Source: JBBRHH01 sp038222915 (GTDB taxonomy: Bacteria; Planctomycetota; Phycisphaerae; Tepidisphaerales; Tepidisphaeraceae). From it: a stretch of 5,400 nucleotides of DNA. Both the position numbers and the translations under genes were made by a program. Shown here piece by piece: positions 1-5,310 of this stretch (position 1 is its first letter; every line of letters starts with the position of its first letter). The stretch lies in NCBI GenBank assembly GCA_038222915.1, contig JBBRHH010000437.1, forward strand, positions 1 through 5,400, given 5' to 3'. Under the pieces are notes generated by a model. It did no database searches and was not told the origin of the DNA. It worked only from the letters and a program-made list of their open reading frames with translations.

Positions 1-296
1 CCGCTGAAGACAGGCCGGATTGGAATGCGGCCGGCGCGATTGAGGCGGGTTATGCAAAGGTGGATGTGCCGTGCCTGATTCTATGGGGGGAGCACGATGA
101 GTTGTTTGGGGTGTCGATGGCTTACAAGCTGGTGCAGCAGATTCCGCATGCGCGGCTGCGGATTTTGACGGAGTCGATGCACAGTCTCCCGACGGAAAGG
201 CCGGCGGCTTGTGCGAAACTGGTGCGGGAGTTTTTGAAGGAGCCGAAGGCGGGTGGGGCGATGGTGGGGCGGGTGAGTGGGGAGAGTGGGGAATGA
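1..296 (+). CDS. Alpha/beta hydrolase, C-terminal fragment (gene enters from left edge)
   Basis: The frame is open from the first complete codon (position 3) to TGA at 294-296, giving 97 visible residues, so the start and the nucleophile elbow lie outside the window. The segment reads VPCLILWGEHDELFG, a strand followed by the acid-bearing turn, with Asp32 of the fragment as the likely catalytic acid. Then comes IPHARLRILTESMHSLPTERP, where His60 is the likely catalytic histidine, and finally the closing helix ACAKLVREFLKE. This order (Asp, helix, strand, His, helix ending in FL) is the standard end of the alpha/beta hydrolase fold. The substrate cannot be told from this part. The last 18 residues (from EPKAGG) are Gly/Ser-rich and lie beyond the fold. 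The GTG at 60 is an internal valine, since homology continues upstream of it. The gene converges on the zinc-ribbon gene with 21 bp between the two stops, and I see no terminator hairpin there. Confidence 0.8.
   Translation, partial: AEDRPDWNAAGAIEAGYAKVDVPCLILWGEHDELFGVSMAYKLVQQIPHARLRILTESMHSLPTERPAACAKLVREFLKEPKAGGAMVGRVSGESGE
251..291 (+). other. Potential G-quadruplex-forming G-tract cluster
   Basis: Six runs of three or four G lie at 251-253, 255-258, 265-268, 271-273, 279-282 and 288-291, separated by loops of 1 to 7 bases. This meets the usual G3+N1-7 rule for an intramolecular G-quadruplex on the coding strand. It overlaps the last codons of the hydrolase gene and ends just before the TGA. 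The motif is directly visible. Whether it folds, or acts on transcription or RNA ends, is unknown, and it may only reflect GC-rich tail codons. Confidence 0.45.
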
Positions 297-317
297 CGGT
301 AATCGCGTGTTGAAGGC

Positions 318-563
318 TCATCGGTCCGACCAGGCGGGCGGGTGATGGCTATAGAAGTCGCCCACCGCGTAGTACACGAGCCACCCGAAACCAAGACTAT
401 AGAAAAGTAGTTTCGGGCCACTCGTCGCTCTCTGCCAGAAAATCTTGAACGGAAGAGGAAGATAAAGATATTGAACCGTCAGGGGATCTTTTGGATCGTA
501 CGACCGCCCACATTCCGGACAACAATGCTCCGGCAGGTCGCGAAGTGAGTAGCCGCAATCCAA
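318..563 (-). CDS. Small zinc-ribbon protein with one membrane segment, planctomycete type; 5' end uncertain or frameshifted
   Basis: The frame encodes LDCGYSLRDLPEHCCPECGR, then SYDPKDP. The codon just before the TTG at 561-563 is TGC, so the real protein reads CLDC...CPEC, two CxxC knuckles that probably bind one zinc. Residues 51-69 (KLLFYSLGFGWLVYYAVGD) form a likely transmembrane helix, so the ribbon would sit on one face of the membrane. Planctomycetes carry many proteins with this CGYxLRxLPE...CPECG signature; their role is unknown. The start is a problem. No ATG, GTG or TTG lies in frame upstream of the TTG, and starting at that TTG loses the first cysteine. If one C is removed from the CCC run (GGG on the plus strand at 569-571), the ATG at 586-588 gives MRKTIDHCLDCGYSL, a natural start. 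GTG at 649-651 would be a longer alternative. I read this as a real gene with a one-base frameshift or sequence error; true extent probably 318-588. Confidence 0.55.
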   Translation of the reverse strand: MDCGYSLRDLPEHCCPECGRSYDPKDPLTVQYLYLPLPFKIFWQRATSGPKLLFYSLGFGWLVYYAVGDFYSHHPPAWSDR

Positions 564-635
564 GCAATGGGTCGATCGTCTTGCGCATAGCTTCCAATGC
601 GATTGCTGGAGCGTACCACTGTAAGTCGCTGTACT

Positions 636-644
636 TGTGATAAT
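636..644 (+). promoter_or_regulatory. Possible extended -10 promoter element for the methyltransferase gene
   Basis: The bases TGTGATAAT form a TGn extension followed by GATAAT, five of six matches to TATAAT. No convincing -35 element sits 16-18 bp upstream. Transcription would start near 650-652, leaving almost no leader before the ATG at 654, and no Shine-Dalgarno is present there. The arrangement is consistent with a leaderless or near-leaderless transcript, but the motif is short and may be chance. Confidence 0.25.
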
Positions 645-653
645 CTTCCACAG

Positions 654-1418
654 ATGGACCAGGAAAATGCGCTGGAAATCAACCGGTCCGCCTGGAATCG
701 GATCGCCAATCTGAACAAGGGCCGCACGGCGTTGCCCCGCTATGGCCCGCTTGCGCCCACCGAGGATGAGTTGCAGTTGCTCGGAGGCATTGACGGCAAG
801 AGGGTATTGGAAATCGGTTGTGGCAATGGTTTGTCACTGGCGTGGCTGGCCGAGCGCGGCGCGGCCGAGCTTTGGGGCACCGATCTTTCTGAAAAACAAC
901 TCGACATTGCCCGACAGATCCTGGCCGATCGCGGCATCACCGCCCGACTTATTCCCGGCGCGATGGAGGCCGAGGTGGGGCTGCCCGAAGATCACTTCGA
1001 CTTGATTGTCTCCATTTACGCCCTCGGTTGGACAACCGACCTGCCGGCCACGCTTCGTCTGGTCGCGCGATACCTGAAGGTGGGCGGCGTCTTCGTGTTC
1101 AGTTGGGAGCATCCGGTGCATTCCTGCCTGGAGAAAACCGCGGCCGGGTTTACGGTGAAGCGTTCGTATAGCGACGAAGGGCCTGTCGAACAGATGCGCT
1201 GGAAGGATGTTCCGATCGTGATGCACGCGCGCAAGCTCAGCACGTTCATCAATGGCCTGATTGAAGCAGGTCTGGCGGTTGAACGCGTGATAGAAGGTGA
1301 TCTGCGTGAAGAGAGCGCCGCCGATTTTCCGCATCGGTATTATTCGAAGGAGCGTGCGCGCATGATGCCTACAACGGTGATTATAAAAGCGCGGAAGTTG
1401 GCGGACCAAAGGGCGTAG
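654..1418 (+). CDS. Class I SAM-dependent methyltransferase (Methyltransf_11/25-like)
   Basis: The 254-residue product is a Rossmann-type methyltransferase acting on an unidentified substrate, probably cytosolic. Motif I is VLEIGCGNG at residues 51-59, which binds S-adenosylmethionine. The acidic residue ending strand 2 is Asp77 in LWGTDLSEKQ. PEDHFDLIVSIYALGW (111-126) covers motif II and the following loop. YLKVGGVFVFSWEHP (140-154) is the motif III strand region. The N-terminus (ALEINRSAWNRIA) and C-terminus (RYYSKERARMMPTTVIIKARK) resemble a widespread group of uncharacterised small-molecule methyltransferases. I chose ATG 654 because the open frame's earlier TTG at 597 would add 19 residues that look unlike the family and overlap the divergent neighbour's 5' region. 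No Shine-Dalgarno precedes the ATG. The Uma2 gene follows after 37 bp on the same strand, so the two are probably co-transcribed. The fold is secure; the substrate is unknown. Confidence 0.9.
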   Translation: MDQENALEINRSAWNRIANLNKGRTALPRYGPLAPTEDELQLLGGIDGKRVLEIGCGNGLSLAWLAERGAAELWGTDLSEKQLDIARQILADRGITARLIPGAMEAEVGLPEDHFDLIVSIYALGWTTDLPATLRLVARYLKVGGVFVFSWEHPVHSCLEKTAAGFTVKRSYSDEGPVEQMRWKDVPIVMHARKLSTFINGLIEAGLAVERVIEGDLREESAADFPHRYYSKERARMMPTTVIIKARKLADQRA

Positions 1419-1442
1419 CGTAGAATTGGCGAAAGATTGCAC

Positions 1443-1447
1443 AGGAG
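1443..1447 (+). promoter_or_regulatory. Shine-Dalgarno site of the Uma2 gene
   Basis: AGGAG lies eight bases before ATG 1456. This decides the start in favour of 1456 over the in-frame TTG at 1426, which would add ten residues with no homology-like character and has no such site. Confidence 0.6.
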
Positions 1448-1455
1448 CGGCTGCG

Positions 1456-2103
1456 ATGATTCTGCTTAACACACCTCTCGCCAAGCCAAGAACGGTCGCT
1501 GAGCTTTTCGAACGGTTGGGGAACATTCCATCTGCCCGGGTACTCCTTGATCCGCCGCCAGGACAGGCAACAGTCGATGACGTCATCGTAGCGTACGATC
1601 GCGACAACCGTCTCTGCGAACTCGTCGATGGAACACTTGTGGAGAAGCCAATGGGTTACGGGGAATCGTTCATCGCGGGAACGGTGCTGATGGCGCTGCG
1701 ACTGTTCGTCGATCCGAGGAACCTGGGCATTGTTACCGGCGAAGCTGGGATGATGCGATTGTTTACCGGCCTGGTGCGTATTCCAGATGTGGCCTTCGTC
1801 TCCTGGAGCCGTGTGCCCAACGGCCGATTCCCGACGGAGCCCGTCCCGGATCTCGTGCCCGATCTGGTGGTGGAAGTGCTCAGCGAAAGCAACACCGGCC
1901 TGGAGATGGCACGTAAGCGAGAGGAATATTTCGCGGCCGGCGTTCGTCTGGTCTGGATGATCGATCCTGCGTCGCGAAGCGTGGCTGTCTACACCGCGCC
2001 TGACGCGTCGAATCTGCGCGGCGCTGGCGACGAGCTCGATGGCGCAGATGTGCTTCCCGGATTCAAATTGCCCATCAAGACGCTTTTTGCGCATCTCGAC
2101 TAA
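1456..2103 (+). CDS. Uma2 family (DUF820) PD-(D/E)XK restriction-endonuclease-like protein
   Basis: The 215-residue product matches the Uma2/DUF820 family along its full usual length. ELVDGTLVEKPMGY (55-68) is the family's characteristic early motif, with Glu55 expected at the active site. RIPDVAFVSWSRVP (108-121) holds Asp111. PDLVVEVLSES (135-145) holds Asp136 and Glu140, the PD...ExV core. Lys154 in the helix MARKREEYFAAGVRLVWMIDP (151-171) is followed by the strand SVAVY. These are the acidic residues of a PD-(D/E)XK nuclease fold. Family members are numerous, often multicopy, in cyanobacteria, planctomycetes and Chloroflexi. Their biological role is unsettled: nuclease activity is predicted from the fold, and I know of no agreed target. 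All expected key residues appear present. It follows the methyltransferase by 37 bp and meets the DUF421 gene tail to tail with a four-base overlap. A pairing of methyltransferase and nuclease might suggest restriction-modification, but this methyltransferase shows no DNA-methylase motif. Confidence 0.93.
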   Translation: MILLNTPLAKPRTVAELFERLGNIPSARVLLDPPPGQATVDDVIVAYDRDNRLCELVDGTLVEKPMGYGESFIAGTVLMALRLFVDPRNLGIVTGEAGMMRLFTGLVRIPDVAFVSWSRVPNGRFPTEPVPDLVPDLVVEVLSESNTGLEMARKREEYFAAGVRLVWMIDPASRSVAVYTAPDASNLRGAGDELDGADVLPGFKLPIKTLFAHLD

Positions 2104-2735
2104 GAAGGCCGGGCCGCCCGTATTTCAGTAATCTCTTTTCGCAATTGCTCGATCAGATCGACAATCTGATCGTGCCGCGCCTGATCCGGCGTTGGCGAGC
2201 GCGGGATAAAGTTCAGCGTTCCGGTCGGTTCCAGAATCGCCTTGCTTACATCGTCCAGCGACGCGATCCCCTGGCGATGGGCGGCCGCCTCCAACTCGGG
2301 TCTGCTGATCAGCTCCCCTTCACAAAGCTTGTCGTCCATCTTCCCGTCGCTGACGAGAATCTCGGCGTCGCCTTCCAGCAGATGCTCGATCCGTCGATAC
2401 TTGTGCACGAACCGCACCACCAGATAGTTGATGACCAGGAGCGTGGCCGCGCCGATCATGCCGCCGCTCACTGTGTTGTCCGAGCCAATGATCGCGTTCT
2501 GCACCGTGTTGGAGAGTGTCAACAGCACGATCAGGTCGAACGGATTCAGTTGCGCCAGCTCGCGCTTGCCGGCCACGCGCAGTCCGATGATCAGGAAAAA
2601 GTAAACGAAGATCGGCCGAAGCATTTTTTCCAGCCAGGGCAGATCGTTGTGAAACATGCTCTCGAAGGTCTGCTGGATCATTGGCCAGCCCCAGTTGTGA
2701 ACCGTCGAAGCGTCGGCGAGAAAATGCAGGGACAT
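2100..2735 (-). CDS. DUF421 / YetF-domain membrane protein
   Basis: The 211-residue protein has three hydrophobic segments, roughly residues 38-54 (MLRPIFVYFFLIIGLRV), 64-84 and 90-110, followed by a soluble domain. GKRELAQLNPFDLIVLLTLSN (57-77) is the DUF421 hallmark between the first and second segments. The soluble part contains HLLEGDAEILVSDGKM, a helix with ELISRPELEAAAHRQGI, then LDDVSKAILEPTGTLNFIP, the usual YetF-domain order. A charged C-terminal helix (HDQIVDLIEQLRKEITEIRA, 188-207) may form a coiled coil. Proteins of this family sit in the cytoplasmic membrane. YetF/YdfS-type members have been linked to spore or stress phenotypes in Bacillus, but the molecular role is not known. 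ATG 2735 is supported by GGAG seven bases upstream. The start lies 95 bp after the E2 stop on the same strand, so read-through from the E1-E2 operon is possible. Its TAG overlaps the Uma2 TAA on the other strand. Confidence 0.92.
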   Translation of the reverse strand: MSLHFLADASTVHNWGWPMIQQTFESMFHNDLPWLEKMLRPIFVYFFLIIGLRVAGKRELAQLNPFDLIVLLTLSNTVQNAIIGSDNTVSGGMIGAATLLVINYLVVRFVHKYRRIEHLLEGDAEILVSDGKMDDKLCEGELISRPELEAAAHRQGIASLDDVSKAILEPTGTLNFIPRSPTPDQARHDQIVDLIEQLRKEITEIRAARPS

Positions 2736-2742
2736 GTCGGCT

Positions 2743-2746
2743 CTCC
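2743..2746 (-). promoter_or_regulatory. Shine-Dalgarno site of the DUF421 gene
   Basis: On the minus strand GGAG (within GGAGAG) lies seven bases before ATG 2735. It supports that start over the internal ATGs at codons 19 and 27, which would shorten the segment before the first membrane helix. Confidence 0.55.
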
Positions 2747-2790
2747 GTCAGAAGTGAATGCGCAGCGTCACCGGCTGCCACGCACACTCT

Positions 2791-2803
2791 AACGCAAAGC
2801 GTT
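2791..2803. repeat. Short perfect inverted repeat between E2 and DUF421 genes
   Basis: AACGC-AAA-GCGTT is a five-base-pair perfect palindromic stem with a three-base loop, within the 95 bp gap after the E2 stop. Neither strand has a T-tract after it, so it is not a standard intrinsic terminator. It could be a weak attenuating hairpin, a protein site or chance. Confidence 0.3.
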
Positions 2804-2830
2804 GTGGAGGAGATGAAGCTCAGATGGCGA

Positions 2831-4108
2831 TCAGATTTCCAGCACCAGACGCGTCGGATCTTCGAGCAACTGCTTGAGCCGCACCAGATAGGTGATGGCC
2901 TGCTTGCCGTCGACGATGCGGTGATCGTAGGAGAGGGCAACGTACATCATCGGCCGGACTTCGACCTTGTCGTTGATGACGACGGCGCGCTTCTGGATGG
3001 AGTGCATGCCGAGAATGCCGCTCTGGGGCGGATTGATGATCGGCGTGGAAAGCAGCGATCCGAAGACGCCGCCGTTGGTGATGGTGAAGGTCCCGCCAGA
3101 CAGTTCGTCAACGCTCAGCTTGCCGTCGCGGGTGGCGATGGCAACGCGTTTGATTTCTGCCTCGATGTGCGCAAACGACATGTGTTCCACGTTCTTGATC
3201 ACCGGGACAGTCAGGCCGCGCTCGGTGCTGACCGCGACGCCCAGGTGGACATAGTCGTGATAGATGATGTCAGTGCCGTCGATGTAGGCGTTGAGATTTG
3301 GAATCTCTTTGAGGGCCACGGCCGTCGCGCGGGCAAAGAACGACATGAATCCCAGGCCAACGCCGTGCACTTCCTGAAAGCGTTCCTTGTACTTGGCCCG
3401 CAATTCCTGGATGGCCGTCATGTCCACTTCATTGAACGTGGTGAGGATCGCGGCCGTTTGCTGTGCCTTCACCAGGATCTGTGCAATGCGCTGGCGCAGC
3501 TTGCTCATGGGCTCGCGGCGCTGGCCGGCAGCATCGGCGAGGGCAGGGACGGTCGGGGCTGGCACAGGAAATGGAAGGGAAGCTGCCACCGGCGCGGAGG
3601 CGGGCTTGGTGGCGCCGTTGCCGGACTTGCCCTTGTCGATGTAGCTAACCACATCTTCCTTGGTCAGCCGGCCGCCCGGGCCGGTCGGCGTGATCGAACG
3701 TGCATCGATATTGTTCTCCATGACCAGCGTTCGCACGGCGGGACTGAGATCTTCCGGCGGTACGCGCGGCGGTTGGGCGGCGGGAGCCTGGGCGACCGGC
3801 GCTGGGGTCACGGGCGCGGCGGCTTTTACAGGTGTAGCGGCCGAGGCTGCGGGTGCGGCAGTGGGCACGCCCTGAGGATCAATTTCGGCGATCGTCTCGC
3901 CGACGTTCACCGTGGACCCTGCTTCGCGCGTGTGGCGAAAGACACCCGCTGCTTTGGCGCGCATTTCGACGTTGGCTTTGTCCGTCTCCAGCTCGCAGAT
4001 GACGTCGTCAACCTTGACGGCTTCGCCGTCTTTGCGGCTCCAAGAGACCAGTATCGCCTGGGTGATGGACTCTCCCAGGCTCTCCACTACCACCTGAATC
4101 ACTGCCAT
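2831..4108 (-). CDS. sucB: 2-oxoglutarate dehydrogenase E2, dihydrolipoyllysine-residue succinyltransferase
   Basis: This 425-residue protein transfers the succinyl group from its lipoyl arm to CoA in the cytosolic 2-oxoglutarate dehydrogenase complex of the TCA cycle. The single lipoyl domain spans residues 1-78, with GESI near the start and the lipoylated Lys44 in ELETDKANVE. An Ala/Pro-rich swinging linker covers 79-118. The peripheral E3/E1-binding domain is at 120-158 (LSPAVRTLVMENNID ... GRLTKEDVVSYI). A second linker covers 160-196, and the catalytic acyltransferase core runs from 199 to the end. The core has FTITNGGVFGSLLSTPIINPPQ and the active-site motif DHRIVDG, with His396 and Asp400. 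The GESI motif, the STPIINPPQSGILGMH motif and the adjoining OGDH-type E1 favour SucB over the pyruvate E2. The length is typical. It starts eight bases after the E1 stop with its own AGGAA site, so the two are one operon. All catalytic residues are intact. Confidence 0.96.
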   Translation of the reverse strand: MAVIQVVVESLGESITQAILVSWSRKDGEAVKVDDVICELETDKANVEMRAKAAGVFRHTREAGSTVNVGETIAEIDPQGVPTAAPAASAATPVKAAAPVTPAPVAQAPAAQPPRVPPEDLSPAVRTLVMENNIDARSITPTGPGGRLTKEDVVSYIDKGKSGNGATKPASAPVAASLPFPVPAPTVPALADAAGQRREPMSKLRQRIAQILVKAQQTAAILTTFNEVDMTAIQELRAKYKERFQEVHGVGLGFMSFFARATAVALKEIPNLNAYIDGTDIIYHDYVHLGVAVSTERGLTVPVIKNVEHMSFAHIEAEIKRVAIATRDGKLSVDELSGGTFTITNGGVFGSLLSTPIINPPQSGILGMHSIQKRAVVINDKVEVRPMMYVALSYDHRIVDGKQAITYLVRLKQLLEDPTRLVLEI

Positions 4109-4113
4109 GTGTG

Positions 4114-4118
4114 TTCCT
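4114..4118 (-). promoter_or_regulatory. Shine-Dalgarno site of sucB overlapping the E1 stop region
   Basis: On the minus strand AGGAA begins inside the E1 stop codon (TAG, 4119-4117) and lies five bases before ATG 4108. The overlap of stop and ribosome site suggests coupled translation of E1 and E2. Confidence 0.6.
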
Positions 4119-5310
4119 ATGATGTTGCTTTCTGAGTTTCCAAAGGCTGGGCCTCGCTGCGCTGCGGCGCCGGCGGCGCTTGTTCCGGAACCGCCGGCTT
4201 GGGCGAACCGTTGCCCGTTCCATTGCCATCGCCGGGCGTGTGAACGTCGAGAGCGTGGCTAACCAGTTCCTTCTCCTCAATCTCATGCAGCCGCTTGGAG
4301 CCCACCGCGGGGCTGGCGGCTTCGTCGCGACCGTTGTAGATCAGCACATGACCATCGGGGAGAAGCTGGCGAAGGCGCGGTTCCATAAACGACCAGGCGC
4401 CCTTGTTGCGGGGTTCTTCCTGAACCCAGAGAATTTCCTGTGCATTGCGATACTTCGCCAGCACGGTCTGAATTTCTTTCTGAGGGAAAGGGTAGAGCTG
4501 TTCGACGCGAACGATCGCCACCTCGTCGGCCTTGAATTTCGGATCGCTCTTCTTCAGCGCTTCGCGGTTTCCATCCAGCGTGAAATAGATCTTGCCGCTA
4601 CAGAAGAGCACCCGCTTCACAGCCTCACGCGCCGGGCTGGCATGATCATCGATCACATTCTGGAAGCTGCCCTGCGTCAGGTCTTCCAGCTTCGAGGTCG
4701 CGCGTGGATCACGCAGCAGACTCTTGGGCGTCATTGTTACCAGCGGCTTGCGGAACTTGCGATGCATCTGCCGGCGAAGCAAATGGAAATTCTGTGCGGG
4801 TGTCGTCGGAATGCAGACCTGCAGGTTGTTGTCGGCGCATAGCGAGAGGAAGCGGTCGAGATACGCATAAGAGTGTTCGGGGCCGGCGCCTTCGTAGCCG
4901 GCTGGCAGGAGCATGGTTAGGCCGCACATCTTCTGCCACTTGGACTCGCCGGCTGCAATGAACTGATCGATCATCGGCTGAGCACCGTTAACGAAATCGC
5001 CGAACTGTGCTTCCCAGATGACGAGGTTTCGCGGGTCGGCCGAGCTGAATCCATATTCGAACCCGACCACCGCCAGTTCCGACAACATCGTGTTGACGAT
5101 AATGATGGGCGCCTGATCCGGAGACAAGTTGGCCAGCGGATAATACTTTTCGCCGGTTTCTGTATCGTGCAGGCAGGCGTGCCGATGGCTGAACGTGCCG
5201 CGCTGGCTGTCCTGTCCAACGAAGCGGACGGGCGTTCCTTCCAGCACGAGGCTTCCCAGAGCCAGCATCTCACCGCCGCCCCAATCAATCGGCGCTTTGC
5301 CGACGGACAT
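4117..5310 (-). CDS. sucA: 2-oxoglutarate dehydrogenase E1, C-terminal half (transketolase-like Pyr domain plus C-terminal domain) as a separate ORF
   Basis: The 397 residues match the last ~40% of E1 (whole E1 is usually 900 or more residues), the enzyme that decarboxylates 2-oxoglutarate on thiamine diphosphate and succinylates the E2 lipoyl group. Visible blocks in order are PIDWGGGEMLALGSL (8-21), VGQDSQRGTFSHRHACLHD (31-49), FEYGFSSADPRNLVIWEAQF (84-103) leading into GDFVNGAQ, and GPEHSYAYLDRFL (143-155). Then come PTTPAQNFHLLRRQ (168-181), CSGKIYF (237-243), RVEQLYPFP (268-276) and QEEPRNKGAW (297-306). All are OGDH E1 hallmarks, and the histidine-rich SHRH motif is kept. The thiamine-diphosphate domain is absent because TAA at 5323-5325 closes the frame four codons before ATG 5310. 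That ATG has no clear Shine-Dalgarno. The last ~40 residues (from HTPGDGNGTG) form a Gly/Pro/Gln-rich tail beyond the usual end. On its own this half could not bind the cofactor fully; see the entry at 5311-5400. Confidence 0.92.
   Translation of the reverse strand: MSVGKAPIDWGGGEMLALGSLVLEGTPVRFVGQDSQRGTFSHRHACLHDTETGEKYYPLANLSPDQAPIIIVNTMLSELAVVGFEYGFSSADPRNLVIWEAQFGDFVNGAQPMIDQFIAAGESKWQKMCGLTMLLPAGYEGAGPEHSYAYLDRFLSLCADNNLQVCIPTTPAQNFHLLRRQMHRKFRKPLVTMTPKSLLRDPRATSKLEDLTQGSFQNVIDDHASPAREAVKRVLFCSGKIYFTLDGNREALKKSDPKFKADEVAIVRVEQLYPFPQKEIQTVLAKYRNAQEILWVQEEPRNKGAWSFMEPRLRQLLPDGHVLIYNGRDEAASPAVGSKRLHEIEEKELVSHALDVHTPGDGNGTGNGSPKPAVPEQAPPAPQRSEAQPLETQKATS

Noticed and set aside
834..1607. 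Minus-strand open frame of 257 codons
   Set aside because: It is antisense to the methyltransferase and the start of the Uma2 gene, has no motif, and spans two genes with clear homology.
1849..1875. Tandem VPDL-VPDL repeat in the Uma2 protein
   Set aside because: The short repeat sits at the start of the family's PDLVVEV core, and chance duplication of two similar codon sets is enough. No longer DNA repeat is present.
1381..2094. Minus-strand open frame of 237 codons
   Set aside because: It is antisense to the Uma2 gene, which has full family motifs. Its composition (many His, Arg, Gln) is typical of a shadow frame.
654..2103. Methyltransferase plus nuclease as a restriction-modification pair
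   Set aside because: The methyltransferase lacks DNA-methylase catalytic motifs such as DPPY/NPPF or the cytosine PC motif and looks like a small-molecule enzyme. Uma2 proteins are scattered and usually solitary.
2791..2803. Intrinsic terminator after sucB
   Set aside because: The stem is only five base pairs and no T-tract follows on either strand.
2681..4135. Plus-strand open frame of 484 codons antisense to sucB
   Set aside because: It lies wholly opposite a well-conserved E2 gene, gives no recognisable domain, and its Gly/Arg/His/Asp-rich composition is what GC-rich antisense frames produce.
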